NCBI RefSeq assembly: GCF_001895025.1
Contig: NZ_BCXI01000052.1
Span: 1 to 47,787 of the forward strand
Source: Rhodococcus zopfii NBRC 100606 = JCM 9919
GTDB taxonomy: Bacteria > Actinomycetota > Actinomycetes > Mycobacteriales > Mycobacteriaceae
Length of the DNA stretch: 47,787 nucleotides
Reading direction: 5' to 3'
Position numbers and translations under genes: made by a program. Below, one piece after another: positions 33,058 to 41,242 of the stretch. Position 1 is the stretch's first letter. Each line of letters begins with the position of its first letter. Below the pieces are notes generated by a model. The model was not told the origin of the DNA, did no database searches, and worked only from the letters and a program-made list of their open reading frames with translations.

Positions 33058-34383
33058 ATGAGCACACCAGACGCCTTCTCCGTCGGCGGTGACAGCCCCG
33101 CCATCGCAGGGCAGTCCCTCCGCAACCGCTCACGAGCGCAACACCGCGCCCTGCGCACCCTGACCGGTCAGCTCGTCATCACCGGCTGCGCGATCGCCGC
33201 GACGGCCACCACCATCGCTCTACTGTTCGTGCTCCCGGTCAAGGACGCGCTCGCCGTGGGCACGTACAGCGCCGCGGCTCTCGCAGCCGCGTACGGCCTG
33301 ATCACCTTCCCGCGCCGCGCAATCGGGATCGGCTTCGCGCTCGTCGCAGCACTACTGGTGTTCGCCATCGCCGGCGCCTACCGACTCGGAACCGCTACGC
33401 CGTGGGGCGCCGTCCTTGCATGCGCGGTCACCTCGGTGTCGGTGTTCTCGACCCGCCGCACCACCCGCACCCCATACCTGCCGGCGGTCGCGGCCCTCGC
33501 CGTCATCGTCGCGGCCTTCTGGGCGACGGCTGCCCTGGGGCTTCCTCGTTGGCTGTGGGTGGCCCCTGCCCTCATCGCGGGCCTGGCAGCTGTCGGGTGG
33601 CGCGCCGACTGGCCGATCACCTGGCGGGCGCGCCGCGCCGCCTGGCGGTCGAAGATCCGGTACCGCACCGGCGCACCGCTCGCCGATCGACCGGAGGGGG
33701 ACGGCCGGTGGATGGCCGAGGAGTCCCTCGAGGTCGGCGCCGACGCCGAGCACATCACCGCACAGGCATTGACCGGCCTCGACGACCGCTGGCACGTGCT
33801 GCACTCTCGGGCACTGCATTACACAGCGGCCGACGCAGACCACATCGTCGTCGGCCCTCCAGGTGTCGTCCTGGTGGACACCAAGTACCGATCCGGGCAC
33901 TTCGAGAGCCACCCTTGGGTCGCCGAAGACGGCACCGCCGGCAGCGACTGGTCCTACAACGGCCACGTCCTCGACGCCAGCCTCGCGCAGTCGGCGATCT
34001 TCGAAGCGGACCGCATCGCCTGGGCCTTCCACGCCGACGGCCTCGACCACCAAACCGTCCCAGTGGTCCTCGCTATCCACGGCGGCCGAATGAATGTGCC
34101 CTGGGGCAAGTGGACGATCGAGCTACTCGGCGAGCCAGCCGACCAAGAGTCCGAGGCACCGGTCGTCGGCACCCGGGTCGTCACGCTCGTCGACGCGACC
34201 CACCTGGTCGACTACCTGACGTCGCTACCGGCCCGACGGTTCACGACGCCGACGAAGCGCGAGCTCGCCGTGGGCCAGGAGCAGACGTTGTCACCGGAAC
34301 TGGTCGAGGAGCGCGCACAACGACGCTATGTCCGCGACCTCGCCGCAGTCTGCGAGCACGTATTCGTGCCGGTATCAAGGTGA
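33058..34383 (+). CDS. NERD-domain membrane protein
   Basis: 441 residues. Residues about 38-190 contain six or so membrane segments. The cytoplasmic part starts near 220 with a NERD (nuclease-related) domain: GADAEHITAQALTGL, HIVVGPPGVVLVDTKYRSG (the VDTK strand is the D...DxK-like core), and AIFEADRIAWAF. NERD domains are remote relatives of PD-(D/E)XK nucleases, often in membrane or DNA-processing proteins of plasmids. The gene is divergent from the RHH regulator and shares its operator region, so it may belong to the same regulon. Whether it cuts DNA is unknown. Confidence 0.75.
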   Translation: MSTPDAFSVGGDSPAIAGQSLRNRSRAQHRALRTLTGQLVITGCAIAATATTIALLFVLPVKDALAVGTYSAAALAAAYGLITFPRRAIGIGFALVAALLVFAIAGAYRLGTATPWGAVLACAVTSVSVFSTRRTTRTPYLPAVAALAVIVAAFWATAALGLPRWLWVAPALIAGLAAVGWRADWPITWRARRAAWRSKIRYRTGAPLADRPEGDGRWMAEESLEVGADAEHITAQALTGLDDRWHVLHSRALHYTAADADHIVVGPPGVVLVDTKYRSGHFESHPWVAEDGTAGSDWSYNGHVLDASLAQSAIFEADRIAWAFHADGLDHQTVPVVLAIHGGRMNVPWGKWTIELLGEPADQESEAPVVGTRVVTLVDATHLVDYLTSLPARRFTTPTKRELAVGQEQTLSPELVEERAQRRYVRDLAAVCEHVFVPVSR

Positions 34384-34475
34384 TCGACAGGTAGAGCCTT
34401 TACACGGACATTGCCCGGCAAATAGTCCATGATGATCGGCACCAAATGATCATGGGCCTGAGCGAAGGATGACCT

Positions 34476-35444
34476 GTGTCGACTAATCAGATGGAGGAAG
34501 ACCAGCCGAACGCCAGCGACACGGTAGATGCCGAGACCCACGTCGACGGCCAGGCCGAAGCGAGCACGCCGGACCTCGACCAGTCGTCGGACCCAGCCCC
34601 ATCCGGAGACCCGAACCCCTCGGCCGGACGGCCACTCCGCTGGTGGCACAAGAAGCGTGGAGAGCGGGAATGGAAATCCGGAGTCCGTGAAGGACTCATC
34701 GGCGTCGTCGCGGCAGCCCTCATCACGATCGCAGGTATCGCCTACACGACCACCACTGAGAACCAGAGGACGCAGGCTAGTGAACAAGCTGAACAACAGC
34801 GCGCGGATCAGGCAGAAAGACTCGAGAACCTTCGATTCGTCCGAGAACGGTCCGACCAAAACCCACAGACTCGCCGGCCGTATAACGGAATGGATCTGGC
34901 CGACCAGAATATTCAGGGCCTCTACCTCGAAAATGCAAATCTGATCGGCGCCTATCTCGCTGGCGCCGACTTCACCGACACCAACCTCGCTGGTGCCATC
35001 CTCACCGGCGCCGCCAACCTCACCGGCGCCGACCTCGACAAGGCCACTCTCACCCGCGCTAACCTCACCGGCGCCATCCTCACCGACGCCTACCTCGCCG
35101 GAGCCAACCTCATCGGCGCCATCCTCACCGACGCCTACCTCGCCGGAGCCAACCTCACCGGCGCCATCCTCACCGGAGCCGACCTCACAGGCGCCGACCT
35201 CGAGAGGGCCACCCTCACCGGCGCCGACCTCGACGGCGCCACCTTCACCGGCGCGTACCTCGCCGGCGCCACCCTCACCGACGCCACCTTCACCGGCGCC
35301 GACCTCACCGGCGCCGACCTCGCCAACACGGCAGTTACTTCAGGGCAGCTGTCTAACATCTGCAGATACGATGGCCGGCCGCCGCTGCTTCCGGCGGGCG
35401 TAGAGCTCCCGGGTAACAGCGACTTAGCCGAGTGCGATCGCTGA
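34476..35444 (+). CDS. Membrane-anchored pentapeptide-repeat protein
   Basis: 322 residues from GTG 34476 (AAGGAT upstream). An acidic N-terminus (1-50) precedes a basic stretch, one membrane segment (about 70-90) and a coiled coil (93-125). About 30 pentapeptide repeats of the A(N/D)LxG type follow (about 138-290), such as [20 protein letters not shown], and a C-terminal Cys-containing tail. Pentapeptide repeats fold as a right-handed beta-helix and can mimic DNA in gyrase-protecting proteins (Qnr, MfpA), but most have unknown partners. The coding DNA carries a 45-base direct repeat at 35070-35159. Confidence 0.8.
   Translation: MSTNQMEEDQPNASDTVDAETHVDGQAEASTPDLDQSSDPAPSGDPNPSAGRPLRWWHKKRGEREWKSGVREGLIGVVAAALITIAGIAYTTTTENQRTQASEQAEQQRADQAERLENLRFVRERSDQNPQTRRPYNGMDLADQNIQGLYLENANLIGAYLAGADFTDTNLAGAILTGAANLTGADLDKATLTRANLTGAILTDAYLAGANLIGAILTDAYLAGANLTGAILTGADLTGADLERATLTGADLDGATFTGAYLAGATLTDATFTGADLTGADLANTAVTSGQLSNICRYDGRPPLLPAGVELPGNSDLAECDR
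35070..35159 (+). repeat. Two tandem 45-base copies inside the pentapeptide-repeat gene
   Basis: Each copy begins GGCGCCATCCTCACC and encodes three pentapeptides. The copies, 35070-35114 and 35115-35159, differ at only one noticed base (T versus C near the end), which indicates a recent in-frame duplication. Confidence 0.8.
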
Positions 35445-35598
35445 CTGACCCACACAAACGGGAGATCCATTCGCGTACGCCGATGAACCTCTCGTGAAAT
35501 CCTCTGGAAAGAAAAAGATTCACAGGGACAGCATCCAAGCCTTCGCCTTCCACAATGTCATGCCGCTGTGAGGTGCGCCGCTCGGTCGTCGCGGCCAT

Positions 35599-36108
35599 TC
35601 AGTCAGCGAAGTTTCGGCGAATGAGCTCGTCGAATTCCTGACTGTCCCGGTCTGTGTTCCGCTCGCTGCTGCGCTGACCGTCAACCGGATTGTCAGCCTC
35701 GATGTCTCCTACCGGATCACCCGCCAGCCGCTCCTCAACGGCCGGTGCATCCCACCATCCTTGCGGTGCCGCAGGAACCTTCGTAGATGCAGTTGTCTCC
35801 TCAGACTCGGGTAGGCGGAGGGTTTGGCTAGCGTTGTCCCGCTCACGGCGAAGGTGCTGCAACCTCCGATGCTGTTCGACCGCAACGGCGGACAGCATGA
35901 AGGCCAGCACCCCGAGTATCGCCACGAGCGGGAGGGGTATGACCCATCGCGGGGCTTGCGCCCACACGAGCAGTGCGACCGGGATGTTCATCAGTGCTGA
36001 GATCGTCAGCGCCACCCACCATGTGGGGACAGCGAGCGCGGTCTGGATGAGGGCGATGCTGATGAGGATCGCGAGCACGAACGCGCCCGCGTGAAGTATC
36101 GCGGACAT
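35599..36108 (-). CDS. Membrane protein downstream of the cutinase gene
   Basis: 169 residues from ATG 36108, with AAAGGCG upstream. Three membrane segments (about 5-25, 30-50 and 58-77) are followed by a basic stretch and an acidic soluble tail. No family is recognised. It starts 21 bases after the cutinase stop in the same direction, so they are probably co-transcribed. Confidence 0.6.
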   Translation of the reverse strand: MSAILHAGAFVLAILISIALIQTALAVPTWWVALTISALMNIPVALLVWAQAPRWVIPLPLVAILGVLAFMLSAVAVEQHRRLQHLRRERDNASQTLRLPESEETTASTKVPAAPQGWWDAPAVEERLAGDPVGDIEADNPVDGQRSSERNTDRDSQEFDELIRRNFAD

Positions 36109-36129
36109 GGCCGGCGCCTTTCTGTTTGG

Positions 36130-38013
36130 TCAGTTGCCCGCGGCTACGGGCTCACCCTCGACGGTAGAGGCCGGCCGGGACGGTGTTGCAGATGTCGTCG
36201 CCGGAGCCTTCTTGCTGGTCGTCGTGGCCGAATTGCGGCCTGCGAGTTCGCTGGTGAAGTAGTCCGCGGTCCAGCTCAAGGCGTCGCGGCCTCGAGAGTC
36301 GACGACAAGCTGACCGTAGTTCTGGTGCGCGCCACCGGAGTAGAAGGAGATGGCTCGAGTCGCGGAGCGGGTGACGTCGCCGACGTTGAACGAGGTGGCG
36401 AGGTTCGACACGGCGCCGAGGTCGACGCCATCGAGGATGCCGCTGGTGTCGGCCGCGGTGGCGAGCGTGTCGAGGATCAGAGGCGGGATCGCGAGCAGGT
36501 CACCGCTCATCACGTACTTCACGATCAGGGCGACGTTTTGGGCGAGCGCGGTCAGGTCGAGGCGGTTGATGACCTTGAGGACATCCCCGGCCAGCCGTTC
36601 GGGTGACCCGGGGGGCATGGTCTGCAGGATCGCGATCAGCGGGTCGAGGTCGACCGAGTCGACGGCTTCGACGATGCCGACGAGCTTGGCGTTGAGGGTG
36701 TTGACGGTGTTGGGCATTGCAGGGAAGTCGCCGATGGTGGCGAGCGCGCCGAGGGTGGTCAGGTCGTTGACGATGCCCTGGAAGTCGATGCGGGCGACCT
36801 TGCCGGAGGTGACGGATGCCTGACGGAGCAAAGACACCGGCTGGATGCCGCGCACGATGCGTGCGGCGGCGGTGACATCGCTGCCGCCGAGTCCTGCGAG
36901 CGGGCCGAGGATTTCGGCGAGGTCGGCGGCGGAGCCCATGAGCTGGTTGACGCCGAGGCTGTTGGCGCCGTCAGCGAGGTTGTCGAGGATCCTCGATAGG
37001 TTGTCGACGTCGACGTTGCGGACCGTGTTGAGGACGGTGCTGGCGCGGTACTGGGCGGTGTCTTGGGAGAAGTCGGTGAGGGTGGCGGCGGCGTACCCGT
37101 TGCTGATGTTCTGCGCGAGGTTGCGGAACAGCTGGCTGTCCTTGCGCGTTTCGGTGGCGATACTGCGTGCGCCGGCGGTGTCCCCGGATGAGAGGGCTGC
37201 CTGGATGCGGGTGGACGCGGTCTTGAGGCCGTCGATGTTCAGGTTCGCGAGGTCGGTGGCGGTGGCGGTGTCGGCGGGGTTGGTGGGGGCGTCGTCTTTG
37301 GTGCTGGCCAGTCCGGCATTGCCGAGCACCGATCCGATGCCGTTGAGGAGCCCGTCATCACTGGGGGTGGCGCAGTAGAGGTCGGGGGCGGGGTCGCAGA
37401 TGGTCATGACCTTCATGCCGGCGAACCCGTCGGTGCGGGGACCGGCGATGCCGTGGCCGGGCGGATTCGGGCCGACGACAGTTTCTCCGGGGGTGCCGCG
37501 GCGAGGATCTGCGATCAGGACGGTGGCGCGCAGTCGGGATGCAGGGATTGGGCCGTTGCCTTGCGCGATCTGTTCTGCGAGGTCGCCTGCGATGTCGGCG
37601 CCTTGGCTGTATCCGGTGAGTCCGAACAGGGTGGAGGGGCAGCGGGCTGCGCGCTGCTTGAGCGCGGCGCTGACGGCGGTGACGCCGTCGGCTTTGCTGT
37701 CGGCGTATCCGACGCCCTGGTCGAATGCGGTGGCTTCGTAGGCGGGGAAGAGAGAGCTGATGGTGCCGCCGGAGTTGGCGGCAGCCTTGTCGGTGACGGT
37801 CTTGAGCATCCCAACGGGGTTGCTGGGGTCTGCGTTCTTGTTGGTCTCCCAGGTGCCCGGGACGGCGATGATTTCGGCGGGGGAGCAGTCGCCGGGGGCG
37901 GCGTATGCCGGGGTGGCGGCGAGTGCGCCGACGCCGAGGCCGGTCGCGCCTGCGACGGCTGTGGTGAGTGCAGCGGTGGCGGCGCGTGTGAGCATGGATG
38001 CACGGGGCGTCAT
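36130..38013 (-). CDS. Secreted cutinase-family serine esterase with large helical insertion
   Basis: 627 residues from ATG 38013 (MTPRASM), with CGGAG upstream. The signal peptide ends near residue 39 (PAYAA). The alpha/beta hydrolase core has the nucleophile in GYSQG (Ser136), then LIADPRRGTPGE, and a Cys206-Asp-(x)-Cys214 block with Asp207/211 as the acid candidate. The candidate catalytic His is in GGAHQNYG at about 563. Between acid and His lies about 340 residues of Ala/Asp-rich helix not found in ordinary cutinases (about 200-220 residues). The family hydrolyses ester bonds in lipids or polyesters, and in mycobacteria acts on envelope lipids. A membrane-protein gene follows. Confidence 0.75.
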   Translation of the reverse strand: MTPRASMLTRAATAALTTAVAGATGLGVGALAATPAYAAPGDCSPAEIIAVPGTWETNKNADPSNPVGMLKTVTDKAAANSGGTISSLFPAYEATAFDQGVGYADSKADGVTAVSAALKQRAARCPSTLFGLTGYSQGADIAGDLAEQIAQGNGPIPASRLRATVLIADPRRGTPGETVVGPNPPGHGIAGPRTDGFAGMKVMTICDPAPDLYCATPSDDGLLNGIGSVLGNAGLASTKDDAPTNPADTATATDLANLNIDGLKTASTRIQAALSSGDTAGARSIATETRKDSQLFRNLAQNISNGYAAATLTDFSQDTAQYRASTVLNTVRNVDVDNLSRILDNLADGANSLGVNQLMGSAADLAEILGPLAGLGGSDVTAAARIVRGIQPVSLLRQASVTSGKVARIDFQGIVNDLTTLGALATIGDFPAMPNTVNTLNAKLVGIVEAVDSVDLDPLIAILQTMPPGSPERLAGDVLKVINRLDLTALAQNVALIVKYVMSGDLLAIPPLILDTLATAADTSGILDGVDLGAVSNLATSFNVGDVTRSATRAISFYSGGAHQNYGQLVVDSRGRDALSWTADYFTSELAGRNSATTTSKKAPATTSATPSRPASTVEGEPVAAGN

Positions 38014-38462
38014 CTGGCGTCTCCGAGTCAGGTGTGGGCCCAGATCGACGTCGAGGGCCGATGGGGTTGACCGGCCTTCGCTGTCCCCCGGATCCGCTGG
38101 GTGTGGACGCGGCCACCCTGACAAACGCCTTCTCCACCCTGATGAGAGAAGTTGTCTACCTGCACAAAAAGGAGGAGCGCCGGCAAAGGCCGACGCTCAC
38201 TACGCTCTATCGGATCTGCCCACACACCCCACGCGAAGGAGGAGAGCATAGGTAGCGCGTCTCTCTGGGAGGCGCGGCCGCACGACGTGGATGAGACCAG
38301 CCGCCAGCACGTCCAATAGTAGTAGACGTTTTGGGCCAGGCCAACCGCGATCGGGGAATCGGAGCGGCACGCGCGGCCCGCGGCCACCGGGCGTCCGCTC
38401 CGCCAGCAGGTGGTGAACCGCACCGATAACTTGTGCCGCACCACCGCTTGAAGGGAGCGCAT
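38014..38462. other. 449-base divergent intergenic region without a convincing gene
   Basis: It separates the minus-strand cutinase from the plus-strand gene at 38463. Overlapping short frames on both strands lack ribosome sites. It contains a terminator-like hairpin for the minus strand (38160-38198). Promoters for both genes must lie here; no motif could be fixed. Confidence 0.4.
38160..38198 (-). terminator. Hairpin plus T-run on the minus strand upstream of the cutinase gene
   Basis: The stem GAGCG-c-CGGC (38175-38184) / GCCG-a-CGCTC (38189-38198) has one mismatch and a 4-base loop. On the minus strand it is followed by CTCCTTTTTG. It would end RNAs made from upstream on that strand, before the cutinase start. 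Confidence 0.5.
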
Positions 38463-38960
38463 ATGACCAACGCCGAGTCGGTATTCGAGATGGCCGCCAC
38501 CCGGCTGCGGAGCGTCGCCGGGCGCGCCACCCCGGGACCCTACCTCCGATCGAAGGCCGTGCCTGGCGCACTGCGATGCGTGGACGCTCCCGACGGCGGG
38601 GAGCAGCACCTCGCGTTCGGAATTGCGCGACAGGAGGATTTTCGCCTTCTCGTCGGTGCCGATCCTGGGATGTTCGAGCTGCTAGCTGCGGTGTTCGCGT
38701 CGGCCGCCGGGTCCGATGCCGCCGCGCCGGAGCTGGCGGACCTGGCGGCGTACCTGAGTCAGAAGATGGGGTTGAAGCTGCCTGCGGTCGCGTTCTATCC
38801 CGCCGACGAGCCGGTCGACGAGGACCCGGAACCGCCCGCCGCTGCTGCGCCCGTCATCGCCCCGGAGCCGACTCCCACAGCACCACCGCGGACGCCTCGA
38901 CCACACTCCGCGACCCGCCCCGCCGCGCCCGTCCCGGCGTTGGACGCCGCCGACCTGTAG
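38463..38960 (+). CDS. Hypothetical protein with Pro/Ala-rich tail
   Basis: 165 residues from ATG 38463, with AAGGGAG upstream. A helical domain of about 110 residues contains RATPGPYLRSK and DPGMFELLAAVFASAA, followed by an acidic, Pro/Ala-rich tail. The pattern is seen in phage- and plasmid-borne actinobacterial proteins of unknown role. It is convergent with the RNase H-domain gene (7-base gap). Confidence 0.55.
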   Translation: MTNAESVFEMAATRLRSVAGRATPGPYLRSKAVPGALRCVDAPDGGEQHLAFGIARQEDFRLLVGADPGMFELLAAVFASAAGSDAAAPELADLAAYLSQKMGLKLPAVAFYPADEPVDEDPEPPAAAAPVIAPEPTPTAPPRTPRPHSATRPAAPVPALDAADL

Positions 38961-38967
38961 TCACGGT

Positions 38968-39930
38968 TCACGCGGCGACCGGCTGAACTGCGTCACCGCC
39001 GATCCTCCTGTACATGTCGGACGCGACGGCGGGGGAGACGTCGAACTCGTTGTTGCGCCGCACCGCAATCGCCGCGCGGTTGGCCGCCTCGTTCAGCTGG
39101 TGTCCGTCGTGGCCACGGACCCAGCGCACCCTGCTTCCGGTGCGCTGCAGTTTCTCCCGCAGCGCTCGGATCCTGCCTGCGTGACTCGAGATGAGCCAGC
39201 GCGGGACGTCAGGATCGTTGCTCTGCAGGTAGGTGGCGACCTGCTGACTGTCGGTGAGGATCTCCAGGCGACCGGTGTGCCGGCGCACCGCCATCTCGAT
39301 GGCGAGACACTCGCCCAGATTGATGCTCTCCACGTCGGGTAGGTAGTCGACGCAGACTCCGCCGGCGGCGTCCACTGCGCTGATGCCGACACCGGGGCGG
39401 CCGCGACGCTTCGATGCGTCTGTCGCGACCTGCATGACCGGCGCCCGGCTCCCGCTTCGGGCCGGTCCGGGGAGCGGCGACGATCTCGGTACCTCAGGTA
39501 GGGCGCGGCCGGCGGCGTGGAAGAGCTCGGAAAGGCAGCCGAGCGGGTTCTCCGCAAGGATGACTTCGGGGAAGCTCGCAGCGCATCCACGAGTTTCGGC
39601 GCGAACTCCCGCATGGCCGATGTATAGCGTGGGACTGATGATGGACTGCTCGGCGAGCGCGTAGAAGTGCTCGAACGCATCGAGTATTACGGCCTCGTAG
39701 CGCTCCGTGCGGTCACGTTCGAAGGTGACCGTCGTGGTGCGGCCATCTATCCCCCGATACGTCAGAACGGCTGTGCGCGATCGGATGCGCTGCATCAGGT
39801 CCGCCGTCGGCCGATCGGCGCGGATGACCCCGGCGACCACCGTGTTCTCGGTACGGTGCTGCCAGTTCATCCAGGATGCTTGCAGTGCAACGGGACTGAG
39901 GATCGCGCGGAGCGGCGACAGCGTGGTCAT
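38968..39930 (-). CDS. RNase H-domain protein with novel N-terminal region
   Basis: 320 residues, with GAGGAGGG just before ATG 39930. Residues 165-300 form an RNase HI domain: Asp171 (ATDASK), Glu207 (LGECLA), Asp227 (LTDSQQ), and HDGHQLNEAAN with His274. The fourth acidic position, normally Asp in NExAD, is Asn284 here. The first 150 residues have no recognised family. RNase HI cuts RNA in RNA-DNA hybrids, for example primers or R-loops during plasmid replication. The Asn substitution may weaken metal binding, although Asn at this site can retain activity in the E. coli enzyme. Confidence 0.75.
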   Translation of the reverse strand: MTTLSPLRAILSPVALQASWMNWQHRTENTVVAGVIRADRPTADLMQRIRSRTAVLTYRGIDGRTTTVTFERDRTERYEAVILDAFEHFYALAEQSIISPTLYIGHAGVRAETRGCAASFPEVILAENPLGCLSELFHAAGRALPEVPRSSPLPGPARSGSRAPVMQVATDASKRRGRPGVGISAVDAAGGVCVDYLPDVESINLGECLAIEMAVRRHTGRLEILTDSQQVATYLQSNDPDVPRWLISSHAGRIRALREKLQRTGSRVRWVRGHDGHQLNEAANRAAIAVRRNNEFDVSPAVASDMYRRIGGDAVQPVAA

Positions 39931-40033
39931 GAACCCTCCTCTGTGGGGTATCGGTCCGTAGGACCCGGTTGTTGGGACGCCTTCACAGAACCCCCTCGGG
40001 CCGCGGGTGTTTCAGTCCCCGGCGGCCGCACCG

Positions 40034-40990
40034 TCAGGGGGTTGGGCAGACCGAGTCGCAGTTCAGCTTGTTCGCGATGTAGAACCGCCCTCCGGCTGAG
40101 ACCACCGTGTACTGCTGGTGGTACTCGTGGCTCACGCCGTCCGGCGTGGTGACCGTCAGTCGGACGTTGTAGACGTTCTCGGTCTCGGTGCTGGTGATCA
40201 CAAGGTTGTGCGTCGTCAGCGGGTCGAGCCGGTCGATGTCAGTTTGGATTGCCTGCGCGGTGGCGGGCGTGTTCTGGCTGGCAACAAGGAATCCGGCCGC
40301 GACAGCACCGTTGCGCTGCGTGTAGTACGCGTCGTCGAAGCCGAGGATCACCCCAGGGCCGCTAGTGGTGTCCCCGGGAGCAGGAGCGGAGGCGACGGTG
40401 CTCGGCGTTGCCGGAGCGGTCGTCGTGACAGCAGCGGTCGTACCCACCGCCGCCGAGGATTCCTGGTCTGTGCTACCGCCCCTGAGCGTGCCGAAGGCGA
40501 CGGCGCCGAGGACCACAACACCGGCGACCACAGCGACCGCGCCGACACGGCGACGCTTTCCGGCGGGGGTGCGGGTCGGCTTCTGGGGCGTGCGGAGAAA
40601 GGCATCGGTGTCGAAGCCCGGGGCCGGCGCGCTCGCGTAGGGATCTGCGGTCTGGGTGTAGGCGGCCGGGTGGCCGTAGTCGTGGATCTCGTAGTGATCC
40701 GTGCCGCGATACTCGCTCTCGGCCCGCGGATCCCACGGCTCATTGTCCTCCGCAAGGGAGGCGGCCACCGCGGGGATCGCTCCGATCAACTCCTGGTCGT
40801 CGTCGAAGCCGTCGTAGCCGGCGTCGTCGAATTCGCCCGCGACGTACTCGTCGCCGAATCCCTGGTCATACCCGTCGCGGACGAAGGCCTGTCCGTCGAT
40901 CGCTGATTCGTCACCCCACGGGGCATCGCTGTCCCACTCGTCGTTCCCGGGCGACGGTGTTGTGTCCGGTTCTACGCGTCCGCGTGCCAT
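40034..40990 (-). CDS. Membrane protein with acidic cytoplasmic part and extracellular domain
   Basis: 318 residues, with GAGGAACG before ATG 40990. Residues 1-140 are very acidic and rich in Tyr/Gly (for example DQGFGDEYVAGEFDDAGYDG). One membrane segment (about 150-168) follows, then a Thr/Ala linker and an outer alpha/beta domain (about 212-318) starting VILGFDDAYYTQRNGAVAAG and ending with two cysteines (CDSVC). It resembles single-pass actinobacterial proteins with a DUF8176-type domain. The function is unknown. It is divergent from the secreted Gly-rich protein. Confidence 0.6.
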   Translation of the reverse strand: MARGRVEPDTTPSPGNDEWDSDAPWGDESAIDGQAFVRDGYDQGFGDEYVAGEFDDAGYDGFDDDQELIGAIPAVAASLAEDNEPWDPRAESEYRGTDHYEIHDYGHPAAYTQTADPYASAPAPGFDTDAFLRTPQKPTRTPAGKRRRVGAVAVVAGVVVLGAVAFGTLRGGSTDQESSAAVGTTAAVTTTAPATPSTVASAPAPGDTTSGPGVILGFDDAYYTQRNGAVAAGFLVASQNTPATAQAIQTDIDRLDPLTTHNLVITSTETENVYNVRLTVTTPDGVSHEYHQQYTVVSAGGRFYIANKLNCDSVCPTP

Positions 40991-41242
40991 GGCGTTCCTC
41001 GTATCGGGTCGGTCTGGTGGTTGGTGCGCAGAACCGTAGTCCGATGCTTCTCCTCGCAGGTCAGCAGTTGTTTGCCCTGCATGCGAACGTTTTTCGCTCG
41101 ACGCCGGATGGAAGTGGAGAACCTCCGATTTACGGTCGGCGCGACCTTTGCGACAACGTGCGGGGCCCCGCGTCGCACAGGCTCACCGACCCTGGACTCC
41201 CCGGACTCGGTATCAGCACTGCTGCAGCACAGGAGGAACAAG

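Noticed and set aside
37998-38255. 85-residue plus-strand frame overlapping the cutinase start
   Set aside because: It overlaps the cutinase start region, has no ribosome site and shows no protein-like pattern.
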